From the NCBI RefSeq assembly GCF_003703395.1, contig NZ_RDQN01000002.1, positions 62,001 through 126,000 of the forward strand: a stretch of 64,000 nucleotides of DNA, in the 5' to 3' direction. Made by a program: the position numbers and the translations under genes. The DNA comes from Pseudoxanthomonas spadix (GTDB lineage Bacteria; Pseudomonadota; Gammaproteobacteria; Xanthomonadales; Xanthomonadaceae). How positions within the stretch are numbered: the first letter of the stretch is position 1; each line of letters opens with the position of its first letter. Positions 44,680-55,835 of this stretch are shown piece by piece. The notes below the pieces were generated by a model. The model did no database searches and was not told the origin of the DNA. It worked only from the letters and a program-made list of their open reading frames with translations.

Positions 44680-46887
44680 TCAGTCGGCCCAGCTGCTGGG
44701 CGTGGTCGACTCGGGCAGCACCTGGGCCGAGAGCGTCTTGTCCTGGCTCAAGACAGTGATCGCATCGCCCAGGATCGCGGCCGATTCGCGCAGCAGCGGA
44801 TCGGGACGCTTTTCGGCCAGCTTCTCGCGCGCGACGTCCTTGATGATGTCGCGCTCGCTGGCACCCAGTCCGTCGTCGGACAGGTCGGCGGCCAGCGGGT
44901 CCAGCGGCAGGCCCAGGCGCTTGCGCTCCTCCTGGCGCTGCTTGCGCAGGGTCTCCTGCCGGTCACGTTCAGCGCGGCGCTCGGCCTCGTTGAGCGAGAC
45001 GTACTTCTTGGCCGCCTCGGCGCGGAAGTAGGCCACATCCTCCAACCACCACAGGAATTCCTTGTCGGTCCTGGCCCGCGTCTCGTGCAGCGCTTCCAGC
45101 CTGGGCAGCAGCGGGGCGAAGTTGCCGTACTGGGTGTGCGGGACCCCGGCGATCCTGGTCCACGGCAGCGCGTTGGGATAGGTGGCCTCGCCATACTCGG
45201 TGGCATCGATGCTGGCGGGGTAGGCGATGTCCGGCACCACGCCCTTGTGCTGGGTACTGCCACCGGCCACACGGAAGAACTGGGCGATGGTCAGCTTGAG
45301 CTGACCGAAGCGCCGCCTGCCTTCGTTGGCCGGCCAGCGGTCCAGGTCCACCAGGTTCTGCACGGTGCCCTTGCCGAAGCTGGTCTCGCCAATCACCAAG
45401 CCACGGCCATAGTCTTGGATGGCACCGGCGAAGATCTCCGAGGCCGAGGCCGACCCACGGTTGATCAGCACCGCCAGGGGGCCATCCCAGGACACCCCCT
45501 GGGCGGTGTCACCGCTGACCGAGACCCGGCCGCCGGACTCGCGCACCTGCACCACCGGGCCCTGGTCGATGAACAGGCCGGTCAGGTCGACCGCCTCGTC
45601 CAGCGAACCGCCGCCATTGGCGCGCAGGTCCATCACCACGCCATCGATGTTCTGGGTCTTGAATCCGTCCAGCAGGCGACGCACGTCGCGTGTGGCCGAG
45701 GTGTAGTCGTTGGGATTGCGGCGGCGGCCTTCAAAATCCTGGTAGAACGTCGGCAGCTTGATCACGCCAATCCTGCGCTCGGGTTCGCGACCGCTGGCCG
45801 GCAAGGTCATGATCTCGCTCTTGGCGGCCTGCTCGGCCAGCTTCACCTGGTCGCGCACGATGGTCACGGTGCTGGGCGGGCCATCCACGCCGGCTTCCGG
45901 CGGAATGAATTCAAGCCGCACCCGCGTGCCTTTCTTGCCGCGGATCAGGTCGACCACATCGTCGGTACGCCAGCCGATCACGTCGGTGAAGGCGCCATCG
46001 CCCTGGGCCACGCCCACGATGCGCGCCCCGGGCTGCAGCTTTCCGGACAGGTCGGCCGGGCCGCCGGGCACGATCTCGCGGATCACCACCGTGTCGTCCT
46101 GACGCTGCAGGACCGCACCGATGCCTTCCAGCGACAGCGACATCTGCTGGTTGAACTGCTCGGCGGTCTTGGGGGTGAAGTAATCGGTGTGTGGATCCAC
46201 CGCCGAGGTGTAGGCGTTGAGGAAAGTCTGGAAGACGTCCTCGCTGTCCAGCTCCTCCACGCTGCGCTCCAGATTGGCGTAGCGCTTGTCCAGGGTCTGG
46301 ACGATCGCCTCGGGCTTCTTGCCGGCCATCTTCAGGCGCAGCCAGTCGTTCATCACCGACTTGCGCCACAGGTCATCGAGCTCGGCGCCGTCCTTGGCCC
46401 ACGGCGCCTGCTCGCGATCGTATTCCCAGCGCTCATCGGTGGTGAAGTCGAAATGGTTGCCCTTCACCAGCCTGCGGGCATGGGCCACGCGCTCGCCGAC
46501 GCGCTTGCGGTAGACCGAGAAAATGTCGTACGCCGGAGTCAGCTGGCCGCTCTTGATCGCCTCGTCCAGCTGCGTGGACAGGGGCATGAAGCCTTCGATG
46601 TCCTGGGCGGTGAAGAACTGCTTGCTCGGATCCAGCGCATCCAGGTAGTGCTTGTAGACGTCCTGCGAAAGCGCGTCGTCCAGCTTGCGTGGGCGGTAGG
46701 CGTACCGGCTGTCAGACAGCAGTCCGTAGACCAGTTTGGAGGTCGTGGACTGGTCGGTGGTCGGTCCCCTCGGCACCACGCTCGAGTCCGCAGCCGTGGC
46801 CGGCTTGTCGCCGTCGGGCCGCGCGAGCAGCGCGACGGGGGCCAGCAAGGCCAGGGCCAAAAGGAGGTAGGAGCGCTTGGCTTTCAT
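44680..46887 (-). CDS. prc: Tail-specific (C-terminal processing) protease
   Basis: A 735-residue periplasmic protease of family S41. A signal peptide (residues 1-22) is followed by the N-terminal domain, a PDZ domain (around GIGAVLQRQDDTVVIREIVPG in two parts: GIGAVLQRQDD and VVIREIVPGGPAD) and the catalytic domain. The Ser-Lys dyad is in NRGSASASEIFAG and ETSFGKGTVQ. A long helical C-terminal domain of unknown role (DUF3340 type) ends the protein. It trims unfolded or tagged envelope proteins such as lipoprotein and penicillin-binding protein precursors. Confidence 0.94.
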   Translation of the reverse strand: MKAKRSYLLLALALLAPVALLARPDGDKPATAADSSVVPRGPTTDQSTTSKLVYGLLSDSRYAYRPRKLDDALSQDVYKHYLDALDPSKQFFTAQDIEGFMPLSTQLDEAIKSGQLTPAYDIFSVYRKRVGERVAHARRLVKGNHFDFTTDERWEYDREQAPWAKDGAELDDLWRKSVMNDWLRLKMAGKKPEAIVQTLDKRYANLERSVEELDSEDVFQTFLNAYTSAVDPHTDYFTPKTAEQFNQQMSLSLEGIGAVLQRQDDTVVIREIVPGGPADLSGKLQPGARIVGVAQGDGAFTDVIGWRTDDVVDLIRGKKGTRVRLEFIPPEAGVDGPPSTVTIVRDQVKLAEQAAKSEIMTLPASGREPERRIGVIKLPTFYQDFEGRRRNPNDYTSATRDVRRLLDGFKTQNIDGVVMDLRANGGGSLDEAVDLTGLFIDQGPVVQVRESGGRVSVSGDTAQGVSWDGPLAVLINRGSASASEIFAGAIQDYGRGLVIGETSFGKGTVQNLVDLDRWPANEGRRRFGQLKLTIAQFFRVAGGSTQHKGVVPDIAYPASIDATEYGEATYPNALPWTRIAGVPHTQYGNFAPLLPRLEALHETRARTDKEFLWWLEDVAYFRAEAAKKYVSLNEAERRAERDRQETLRKQRQEERKRLGLPLDPLAADLSDDGLGASERDIIKDVAREKLAEKRPDPLLRESAAILGDAITVLSQDKTLSAQVLPESTTPSSWAD

Positions 46888-47109
46888 TGGATGGGCTCGC
46901 GGCCGGCAGGGCCGCCTAAGGCGTGTGGAGGGGGGTGTTGGCGAGGCACATGGACCGCATCACAGTGTCGAAAGTTGCGCAGGCTGTCATGTGCATTTCA
47001 GCCTAGCGGCGCGCCGGTATCGCAATGTGAACGCGGGACCCGGATACAACGACGCCGCCGGGCCTTCGGCCAGACGGCGCGTGAACGGATCGATGCGCGC
47101 CAAGCGTGC

Positions 47110-48099
47110 TCAGCCGGCAACACCGGCCTGGAGCGCCTGACGATCGGCATGGTAGGACGAGCGCACCATCGGGCCGGAGGCGACATGGCTGAAGCCCAGG
47201 GCCAGGCCGTAGCGCTCCAGCTCGGCAAATTCCTCCGGGGTCCAGTAGCGCAGCACCGGATGGTGGTGCGCGGTGGGCTGCAGGTACTGGCCGATGGTGA
47301 CCATGTCCACATCATGCGCACGCAGATCGCGCAGCGTGCCCTGCACCTGCTCCAGGGTCTCGCCCAGGCCGAGCATGATCCCGGACTTGGTCGGCAGGGC
47401 CGGATGCTGGGCCTTGAACTTCTGCAGCAGGGTCAGCGACCACTGGTAGTCGGCGCCCGGACGGACGTTTGGATACAGGTCCGGCACGGTCTCGATGTTG
47501 TGGTTGAACACGTCTGGCGGGCTGGTCGCCAGGATCTCCAGCGCGCGGTCCATGCGGCCCTTGCCGCGGAAGTCCGGGGTCAGGATTTCCACCCGGGTGC
47601 CGGGCGAATGGCTGCGGATGGCGCTGATGCAATCGGCGAAATGCTGGGCGCCGCCGTCGCGCAGGTCGTCGCGGTCCACGCTGGTCACCACCACGTATTT
47701 CAGGCCCATCTCGGCCACGGTGGTGGCCAGGCTCAGCGGCTCGCCAGGCTCGGGCGGCTTGGGCCGGCCATGGGCCACGTCACAGAACGAGCAGCGCCGC
47801 GTGCACACCTCGCCCAGGATCATGAAGGTCGCCGTGCCGTGGCCGAAGCATTCGTGGATGTTCGGGCAGCTGGCTTCCTCGCATACCGTGACCAGGCGGT
47901 TCTCGCGCAGCTTGGCCTTGAGGTTGGCCACCGCGTTGCCGGACGGAATGCGCACCCGGATCCAGGACGGCTTGCGCAACACGGGCGCCTTGGCGAACTG
48001 GACCGGGGAACGAGCAATCTTGTCATTGCCCAGCTGCTTGGCACCGGGCTGCGGCGCAGAGCTCACGACTTGGATCTGGATGGCGCGGGAATCAGGCAT
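47110..48099 (-). CDS. lipA: Lipoyl synthase
   Basis: A 329-residue radical-SAM enzyme that inserts two sulfurs into octanoyl groups. The radical-SAM cluster motif is CTRRCSFC and the auxiliary cluster motif [12 protein letters not shown]; the C-terminal [14 protein letters not shown] carries the conserved R-S-S-Y. Normal length. lipB, often adjacent in other gammaproteobacteria, is not next to it here. The gene is followed by 222 bases with no feature before prc. Confidence 0.96.
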   Translation of the reverse strand: MPDSRAIQIQVVSSAPQPGAKQLGNDKIARSPVQFAKAPVLRKPSWIRVRIPSGNAVANLKAKLRENRLVTVCEEASCPNIHECFGHGTATFMILGEVCTRRCSFCDVAHGRPKPPEPGEPLSLATTVAEMGLKYVVVTSVDRDDLRDGGAQHFADCISAIRSHSPGTRVEILTPDFRGKGRMDRALEILATSPPDVFNHNIETVPDLYPNVRPGADYQWSLTLLQKFKAQHPALPTKSGIMLGLGETLEQVQGTLRDLRAHDVDMVTIGQYLQPTAHHHPVLRYWTPEEFAELERYGLALGFSHVASGPMVRSSYHADRQALQAGVAG

Positions 48100-48151
48100 G
48101 GTCCCATTCTACCGCCTGCCCGGCACCTGCTGCGTGCCTGGCCAGGGAAGA

Positions 48152-48182
48152 CAAAAAAGGCCGCCGGTGAACAGGCGGCCTT
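48152..48182 (-). terminator. Intrinsic terminator of the subtilase gene
   Basis: GGCCGCC and GGCGGCC form a perfect seven-base stem around TGTTCACC, followed by six Ts on the leftward strand. It lies 20 bases after the subtilase stop. Confidence 0.85.
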
Positions 48183-48201
48183 GGTTGCAGCGGTGGGACG
48201 C

Positions 48202-49596
48202 TCAGTACTGCACGGCACGCGCCGCGTTCACCCGACCGGCGCCGTAGGCATCGTCGTTGCCCGGCTTGCCCAGGTCGTCGGCGGAGGCACGCAGGATGCG
48301 CTCCACCTCGCTCGGGGCCAGGGAGCCGCCGTGCTTGCCGATGATCAGCGCGGCCACGCCGGACACGTGCGGCGCGGCCATGCTGGTACCTGCCGACCAG
48401 CCATAGCTGGCGATACCGGAGGTTGAGCTGATCACCATGTCGAACACCCAGCACGGGCGGGTGATGCCCTTCAGCGTGCAGTTCTCCTCGCCCGGGTAGT
48501 CGAAATTTCCGCCCGGCGCGGCGAAGTCGATCGCCGACTGCCCATAATTGCTGTAGCTGGCAAGGATGTCGAAATCCGGGTTGGCCGGATCCTTCAGCCA
48601 GCCCACCGGGCCAAGCGCACTGACCGCGAGCACCCCCGGCAGCTGCGCCGGGAACGCGCGCAGGTTGTCGGTGGTGCAGACCCCGTCGGTATCGCAGACC
48701 TTGCCGCTGTCGTGGTCCAGGTCGCGGCCGTCGTTGCCGGCCGAGGCCACCACGGTGACGTCCTTGGCATAGGCATAGCGGGTGGCGCGGGCGGTGGCGT
48801 TGATCAGTTCGGCCACCTCCTTGCCGCCCACCGGCAGCCCACCGCCCACGCCCAGGCTCATGTTGATGACATCGGCGCCGGCGTCGGCCGCGTAGACGAT
48901 GCCCTGGATGATGCCGCCGAAGCTGCCGCTGCCGCTGGCCGCGCTGAGCACCTTGACCGCGATCAGCTTGGCTTCCGGGGCCACGCCAATGGTGCCGATG
49001 CCGTTGTCGGCGGCCAGCACGGTGCCCGAGGTGTGGGTGCCATGGCTGCTGCCGGAGGTGTTGCAGTAGGCCTCGCCGGGGACGAAGGAGGCTGACAGTG
49101 GCGCCAGCAGGTTGGGGGTGATGTCCAGGTGCTGGCAATAGATGCCCGAGTCCAGCACCGCCACGGTGGCGCCGGCCCCTCGGTACCCGGCATTCCAGGC
49201 GCCGGCCGCGTCGATGGCCGCATGGCCCCATTGCAGGTCGAAGAAGGCGTCGTCATCGCCGGAATAGGGAGGATTGGCGTAGTCGGCGTCGAGTTCCTCG
49301 CGGCCACCCTCCAGATCGAACTGGATCACCACATCCGGCACTGCCGAACGCACCCCGCTGAGCCTGGAGGCGCGGCTGCCGAAATCGGCGTCGGCCTCGA
49401 CGATGGCCACCCCGATCTGCGGCAGGCGCGCGGTGATGGTGGCGCCGGCCGCCTGGAGCCTGTGCTCGAACTTGCTGTCGAAGGTCTTGCTCTTTGCGGT
49501 CACCACGTAACTCGTCGCGTGCGCAGTGGCGGCGGTTGCCAGGGACATGGCCACGGCGATGGCCAGGGAAATCTTCTGCATGACGGGGGATCTCAT
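48202..49596 (-). CDS. Secreted S8 (subtilisin-like) serine protease
   Basis: A 464-residue precursor with a signal peptide (about 6-27, ending TAHA), an I9-like propeptide (about 28-105) and a subtilase domain. The triad is Asp in VAVLDSGIYC, His in SSHGTHTSGT and Ser in GTSMAAPHVSG. Cysteine pairs (IYCQH/EAYCNT and KVCDTDGVCT) suggest disulfides in the secreted enzyme. It lacks the P/proprotein or PPC tails of many Xanthomonas exoproteases. Start 49596 is given; ATG 49581 also begins a full signal peptide. Confidence 0.92.
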   Translation of the reverse strand: MRSPVMQKISLAIAVAMSLATAATAHATSYVVTAKSKTFDSKFEHRLQAAGATITARLPQIGVAIVEADADFGSRASRLSGVRSAVPDVVIQFDLEGGREELDADYANPPYSGDDDAFFDLQWGHAAIDAAGAWNAGYRGAGATVAVLDSGIYCQHLDITPNLLAPLSASFVPGEAYCNTSGSSHGTHTSGTVLAADNGIGTIGVAPEAKLIAVKVLSAASGSGSFGGIIQGIVYAADAGADVINMSLGVGGGLPVGGKEVAELINATARATRYAYAKDVTVVASAGNDGRDLDHDSGKVCDTDGVCTTDNLRAFPAQLPGVLAVSALGPVGWLKDPANPDFDILASYSNYGQSAIDFAAPGGNFDYPGEENCTLKGITRPCWVFDMVISSTSGIASYGWSAGTSMAAPHVSGVAALIIGKHGGSLAPSEVERILRASADDLGKPGNDDAYGAGRVNAARAVQY

Positions 49597-49721
49597 GAAG
49601 GATGACGGGATAAATATGGGCTGAACATCACACTCGGCGAGCCTATTCCACCGTCACCGTCGTCGCAAGCGCTGTCCGCAACCGCGTCACGCGACAGGCC
49701 AGGGCTCCCACCCCCAGACAC

Positions 49722-49757
49722 TAAAAAGCCCGTAACGGCTTGCGCCAGTTACGGGCC
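49722..49757 (-). terminator. Intrinsic terminator of the AsmA-like gene
   Basis: GCCCGTAAC pairs perfectly with GTTACGGGC and is followed by TTTTT on the leftward strand, about 100 bases after the AsmA-like stop. Confidence 0.85.
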
Positions 49758-49858
49758 CTGCTCCCTCCCCCACGTCGGGATGCAGGGCGATCTTGCGCCT
49801 GCTTTTTCGGCTTTGCACGCTGCACTGCAAAAAGCCGCGCTGGCAAGCCGGACAGGCC

Positions 49859-52075
49859 TCACTCCAGATACGGCGGCTGGGCCTGGTACCAGCGCTTGGC
49901 GCCCAGCAGGTGGAACTGATGCTCGCCCTGGCGCAATTCCACCGCCGCGCCCAGCACACCCCAACGGGCATACAGGTCACCTTGGGCCTTGTCATCGCCA
50001 CGCAACCGGAAGCGCCCGACCAGGTCGAAGCGGTCGTTGCTGGCGTCGATGTCTTCCACTACCAGGTCCTTGCGCTGCCAGCGCACCCGGGCCGAGGCCT
50101 GCACGGTGCCCACGTCCACCAGCTTGACCATCCACTGCGGGTAGTCGCTGTCCTGGGAAAACAGGTCCAGCAGAAAACCCACGTCCTTCATCCGGGTGCT
50201 GACCCGGCCGTCCACCGCCAGGCGCTGGTCGGTCACGTCCAGCTGCGCGCGCGGCAGGCTTGCCCGGGCCCACCAGCCGCTGCCGGCATTGCCGGGCTGG
50301 GCAAAACTGACATTGCTCAGCGCCAGCTTGCTGCCACCGATGTGAAAGCGCTGGCGCTGCAGGTCGGCGCGCTGCAGTTTCAGGTCGATGTCCACATCGC
50401 TGCGCAGGGCCAGGCTCGCAGCATGCACCTGCGCCCCGCGGCCGGCGATGCGCACCCGGCCATTGCCCGCGTTGCCTGCCGCGTCCAGCGCAAGTTGCCC
50501 GGACAACGTGCCGGCGCCGCCGTCGAAGCGCAGATGATCGTTGGGCAGGAAGCGGTTGTAGGCGCGCAGGTCCGGCACCTGGGCGTCGGTGAACTCGGCC
50601 TGGGCCTGCAGCGACATCCGGGCCTTGGCCAGGTCCGGGTCGGTCCTGGTGTACAGGCGCAGGTCGTTGCCGCGGATGTAGGGACGCTTGAGATCGTCCA
50701 GTGCGGCCACGCTGTATTGGCTCAGGGCCACGTCCACCCGCGAACGTGCGCGCCCGGCCTTGTCCGCTTCCAGCTGGGCGTGGGCCCTGCCGCTGCCGGT
50801 CACGCGCTGGCCCAGGACATCGGCCCGGGCCTGCACCCGCGGCACAGCCAGGCGACTGCCCGGTTGCAGCACGCCGTGGTCCAGGGTGATGTCGCCCTCC
50901 ACCCGGCCGGACCCGTCCAGGGTCAGCCAGGGCACATGCACGAACAGCGCCGTGACCCATTTCAGCGACGAGAACTGCCACTGCCCAGCCACCCGGCCTG
51001 AGGTGCGGGGCAACAGCGAGCGCATGTTCTTCAACGGGATCCCGGTGCCGTCTGCGTGCACGTCGGCGCTCAGCGCCAGCACCCCCCCGACCTGGGCCGG
51101 CATGTCCGCCTTCAGATGCAGATCCTGGTCGACCGCGAGCTGCGCGGCCAGCGTGCTGCGGTGGAGCTGGCCACCGCGATCGGTGATGGTCACCGGCATC
51201 CGCCACGACAGCGCGCCGCCGGACTTCAGTGCCGCGCGCTCCATCGCCAGCGTGCCCTGCACATGCCCCTGGCCGGGCTGCAGGTGCAGCTGCAGCTCGC
51301 CAGAATCATCCTGGCGTGCCGACAGCGCGGGCGTGTCACCGTCAACGGTAACGCCGATGCGCATGTAGCGCAGTTTCTCCACGCCCCTGGCCTGGGCATA
51401 GGTGACCGGCGTCATCGCAAACCGCGCGTCCAGCGCCGCATCCTGCAAAAAAGCGGTGTCACCCTGGGCCAGGCGCGCCGCATCGAAGTGGGCGGTCGAT
51501 TCCAGCAGTTCCGCCGGTCCGCCGCGCAGGCGCTTGCTGAAGCCGACCCTGGCCTTGCCCTGCCCGGTCAGCACCAGCCTGTTGAAACGTCCCCCACGCA
51601 CGCTGTCGCTGGTGATCGAAGGGAAGTTCAGCAGCCAGGCGCCGGGGCGCTGTGGCGGTGGCGGAATCTCATCGGCAACCCGTTCAACGCTGCCTGTGAC
51701 ATCGGTGGCACGCACGCGCGGCACATAGAGCTGCTTGCCCAGCACCCCGAACACCGAAATGTGTCCGCTGGTGCGCCTGGACTGCAGCGACCACACCGTG
51801 CGTCCGACGTGGCCGCGCATCGACACATCCCACAGCACCACTTCGCCCGGCCACCAGGTCAACCCGCGCCCCCATTGCATGGTGAACTTCTCGGGCTTGC
51901 GGTTGATGCTCCACGGCCCCAGGGCGGTGTTGAGGTACACATTGCCCAGCGCCAGGTAGCCCAGGTAGCAGGCCAGCAACGTCCAGGCGGTACGGCGCAG
52001 CCAACGACGATGTCGCGGCGACAGGCGCGCGGGTCGGGCCGGTTGCGAAGTGGCGTCCTCCATCCGCACCAGCAT
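49859..52075 (-). CDS. Large AsmA-like envelope protein
   Basis: A 738-residue protein with one N-terminal membrane helix (about 27-47, WTLLACYLGYLALGNVYL) and a long periplasmic part of repeating beta-strand segments without cysteines. Motifs such as ADVHADGTGIPLKNMRSLLP and LRFDGGAGTLSGQLALDAAG resemble the groove-forming strands of AsmA, TamB and YhdP, which move lipids across the periplasm. No named domain could be assigned, so 'AsmA-like' rests on architecture. Start 52075 is given; ATG 52063 is possible. Confidence 0.7.
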   Translation of the reverse strand: MLVRMEDATSQPARPARLSPRHRRWLRRTAWTLLACYLGYLALGNVYLNTALGPWSINRKPEKFTMQWGRGLTWWPGEVVLWDVSMRGHVGRTVWSLQSRRTSGHISVFGVLGKQLYVPRVRATDVTGSVERVADEIPPPPQRPGAWLLNFPSITSDSVRGGRFNRLVLTGQGKARVGFSKRLRGGPAELLESTAHFDAARLAQGDTAFLQDAALDARFAMTPVTYAQARGVEKLRYMRIGVTVDGDTPALSARQDDSGELQLHLQPGQGHVQGTLAMERAALKSGGALSWRMPVTITDRGGQLHRSTLAAQLAVDQDLHLKADMPAQVGGVLALSADVHADGTGIPLKNMRSLLPRTSGRVAGQWQFSSLKWVTALFVHVPWLTLDGSGRVEGDITLDHGVLQPGSRLAVPRVQARADVLGQRVTGSGRAHAQLEADKAGRARSRVDVALSQYSVAALDDLKRPYIRGNDLRLYTRTDPDLAKARMSLQAQAEFTDAQVPDLRAYNRFLPNDHLRFDGGAGTLSGQLALDAAGNAGNGRVRIAGRGAQVHAASLALRSDVDIDLKLQRADLQRQRFHIGGSKLALSNVSFAQPGNAGSGWWARASLPRAQLDVTDQRLAVDGRVSTRMKDVGFLLDLFSQDSDYPQWMVKLVDVGTVQASARVRWQRKDLVVEDIDASNDRFDLVGRFRLRGDDKAQGDLYARWGVLGAAVELRQGEHQFHLLGAKRWYQAQPPYLE

Positions 52076-52156
52076 GCCCGATCGGGGTGATCAGGGCGTG
52101 TGACCGAGACCTGACCGGGACCTGACCTGCCTGGCGATCCGGTCCCGGTCGATGAA

Positions 52157-53230
52157 TCAGGCCGCCTGCGACACCGCGCGCAGACGACGGGCGCGTACCG
52201 CCGCGGCCAGACGCTCAAGCACGGCCACCGATGCGTCCCAGCCAAGGCAACCGTCGGTGATGCTCTGGCCATAGGTCAGCGGCTGGCCCTGGACCAGGTC
52301 CTGCCGGCCGGCGACCAGATGGCTTTCGACCATCACCCCCATGATGCGCGACTGGCCGGCCTCCAGCTGGGTGGCGATGTCCTCGATCACGGCCGGCTGG
52401 TTTTCCGGCTTCTTGCTGCTGTTGGCGTGGCTGGCGTCGACCATCAGCCGGGGCGTCAGGCCATTTTTTTCCAGCACTTCGCTGGCGGCCTGGACGCTGG
52501 CCGCGTCGAAATTGGGCGTCTTGCCGCCGCGCAGGATCACGTGGCAGTCCGGGTTGCCGGTGGTCGAGGCAATCGCCGACTGGCCGTCCTTGGTGACGGC
52601 CAGGAAATGATGCGGGTGCGAAGCCGCCCCGACTGCGTCCACTGCAATCTTGACATCGCCGCTGGTGCCGTTCTTGAAGCCCACCGGGCACGACAGGCCA
52701 CTGGCCATCTCGCGATGGATCTGGCTCTCGGTGGTACGCGCGCCGATCGCGCCCCAGGCCACCAGGTCGGAGATGTACTGCGGCGAGATCACGTCCAGGT
52801 ACTCGCAGCCGGCCGGCAGGCCCAGCGCGTTGATGTCGCGCAGCAGCCCGCGCGCCAGCGCCAGGCCCTCGTTGATACGGAAGCTACCGTCCAGGTGCGG
52901 GTCGTTGATCAGGCCCTTCCAGCCCACGGTGGTGCGCGGCTTTTCGAAGTACACGCGCATGATGATTTCCAGCTCGCCGCCGAGGACATCGCGCAGCGGG
53001 CGCAGGCGCCGGGCGTATTCGATCGCGGCCTCGGGGTCGTGGATCGAGCACGGGCCGATCACCACCGCGAGGCGGTCATCGCGCCCGTGCAGGATCCGGT
53101 GCAGCGCGCTGCGCGCTTGGGAGACGGTGGCGGAGACCGCCTCGTCGCAGGGGAACTCCTCGATCAGCTCGGCCGGTGTGGTGAGCGGTTCGATCTTGCG
53201 GATGCGCAGGTCTGAGGTCAGCGGGGCCAT
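52157..53230 (-). CDS. aroG: 3-deoxy-7-phosphoheptulonate (DAHP) synthase, class I
   Basis: A 357-residue class I-alpha DAHP synthase, first enzyme of the shikimate pathway. Landmarks are VVIGPCSIHDP, RVYFEKPRTTVGWKGL, the metal-binding regions FKNGTSGDVKIAVDA, RLMVDASHANS and the C-terminal GQSITDGCLGWD. The ATG at 53230 starts the family sequence; the frame extends upstream only as non-coding DNA. Regulation is visible: a leader peptide rich in aromatic residues at 53410-53484 and a terminator at 53355-53387 form an attenuator. Allosteric sensitivity cannot be judged from sequence by eye. Confidence 0.94.
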   Translation of the reverse strand: MAPLTSDLRIRKIEPLTTPAELIEEFPCDEAVSATVSQARSALHRILHGRDDRLAVVIGPCSIHDPEAAIEYARRLRPLRDVLGGELEIIMRVYFEKPRTTVGWKGLINDPHLDGSFRINEGLALARGLLRDINALGLPAGCEYLDVISPQYISDLVAWGAIGARTTESQIHREMASGLSCPVGFKNGTSGDVKIAVDAVGAASHPHHFLAVTKDGQSAIASTTGNPDCHVILRGGKTPNFDAASVQAASEVLEKNGLTPRLMVDASHANSSKKPENQPAVIEDIATQLEAGQSRIMGVMVESHLVAGRQDLVQGQPLTYGQSITDGCLGWDASVAVLERLAAAVRARRLRAVSQAA

Positions 53231-53354
53231 CTTGAGAGTCTCTGGTGTCTTTGAGTGGAAGTTGAAGCAGGCTGGCAACAAAAGATTGCAGGGAGGCATT
53301 TTTTGACGTCGCGCAGCGAAGGGCCGAACAGTGGCGGCCAGGGATGGCCAGCTA

Positions 53355-53387
53355 CAAAAAAAGCCGCCAGGGTCGCTGGCGGCTTTC
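53355..53387 (-). terminator. Attenuator terminator upstream of aroG
   Basis: AAAGCCGCCAG and CTGGCGGCTTT form a perfect 11-base stem around CGACC, followed on the leftward strand by seven Ts. It lies 23 bases after the leader-peptide stop and 125 bases before aroG. A second stem, CTGAAG/CTTCAG, overlaps the leader stop codon, and GGCGG inside the leader can pair with CCGCC of the terminator arm, giving the competing structure expected for attenuation. Confidence 0.85.
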
Positions 53388-53409
53388 CGGATGCGTCTGA
53401 AGGGTTTCT

Positions 53410-53484
53410 TCAGGGTGAACGCGCTCCTTCCTCCGCCGTGGGCTTTGGAAACCAAAAGTAATAGCGGGCGCGGTCGGTGTTCAT
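53410..53484 (-). CDS. Aromatic leader peptide of aroG
   Basis: A 24-residue frame from ATG 53484 to TGA 53410-53412 encodes Met-Asn-Thr-Asp-Arg-Ala-Arg, then YYFWF, then a short tail ending in Ser-Pro. Five aromatic codons in a row cover all three aromatic amino acids, as expected for a leader that stalls ribosomes when Tyr, Phe or Trp is scarce. No strong ribosome site is seen upstream. The following hairpins complete the attenuator. Too short for ordinary gene finders. Confidence 0.85.
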   Translation of the reverse strand: MNTDRARYYFWFPKPTAEEGARSP

Positions 53485-53564
53485 TGAGCGGCAATTGATA
53501 ACACGACTTTTGCGAGCTTGCGAATGTTTCATGTGCAACCCGTGCGATGCACAGGCCCACAACA

Positions 53565-53592
53565 GAGAACCCCGCCATGCGGCGGGGTTCTC
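53565..53592 (-). terminator. Terminator-like hairpin after groEL
   Basis: GAGAACCCCGCC and GGCGGGGTTCTC make a perfect 12-base stem around a four-base loop, 30 bases after the groEL stop. The T-tract is weak (CTGTTGTG on the leftward strand), so it may be partial or act through RNA stability. Confidence 0.7.
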
Positions 53593-53621
53593 CTGACTCG
53601 GGTAGCGCGTGTGTGGCTGGC

Positions 53622-55268
<1,647 letters not shown>

Positions 55269-55326
55269 TTACCTCAGTTGTCTTGATGTGTAGGGAATGA
55301 AGAAGTCAGACAGACACCGCGCGGGC

Positions 55327-55614
55327 TCAGAGCGTCGCGAAGATGTCCTCTTCCTTCACCACCAGGTAGTCGGTGCCGTCCAGCTTCACTTCCGTGCCGC
55401 TGTACTTGCCGAACAGGACCTTGTCGCCAACCTTGACCTGCGGAGCGCGTACGGTGCCGTTGTCCAGGACCTTGCCGGGACCCACGGCGACGACTTCGCC
55501 CTTGATCGGCTTCTCAGCAGCCGAGTCGGGGATCACGATGCCGCCCGCGGACAGCTTTTCTTCTTCCATACGCTTGATGACCACGCGGTCGAACAGCGGC
55601 TTGATATTGCTCAT
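55327..55614 (-). CDS. groES: Co-chaperonin GroES
   Basis: A 95-residue lid protein. [14 protein letters not shown], the mobile loop around [18 protein letters not shown] and the C-terminal [13 protein letters not shown] are characteristic. It caps GroEL during folding. It is first in the operon, preceded by AAGAGGATT at normal spacing, and lies 47 bases downstream of the CIRCE element. Confidence 0.98.
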   Translation of the reverse strand: MSNIKPLFDRVVIKRMEEEKLSAGGIVIPDSAAEKPIKGEVVAVGPGKVLDNGTVRAPQVKVGDKVLFGKYSGTEVKLDGTDYLVVKEEDIFATL

Positions 55615-55661
55615 GTCAATCCTCTTAAGTGATTGATTGGACTAGGAAAGGGCCGGCCATG

Positions 55662-55688
55662 TTAGCACTCGCCCATGACGAGTGCCAG
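55662..55688. promoter_or_regulatory. CIRCE operator of groESL
   Basis: TTAGCACTC, nine bases, then GAGTGCCAG: the left half is a perfect CIRCE half-site and the right half matches GAGTGCTAA at seven of nine positions. HrcA binds CIRCE and represses groESL until heat shock. Confidence 0.9.
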
Positions 55689-55835
55689 CGCGGCGGCGAC
55701 AAAGAACCCGTGCATCACAAGATGCGGTGGGCTGACACGGCAGGTGGGGGCATGGGGGCGGGCTTTCAAGGGCGGCCGCGACATTTTTTGCCCCGACACG
55801 ATAGCGCGCGCGGGCCGCGGCGCTGCAGAAAGCAC

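Noticed and set aside
44620..48426. 1268-codon plus-strand frame
   Set aside because: It is antisense to prc and lipA, crosses their intergenic gap, and reads as His/Gln/Arg-rich low-complexity sequence.
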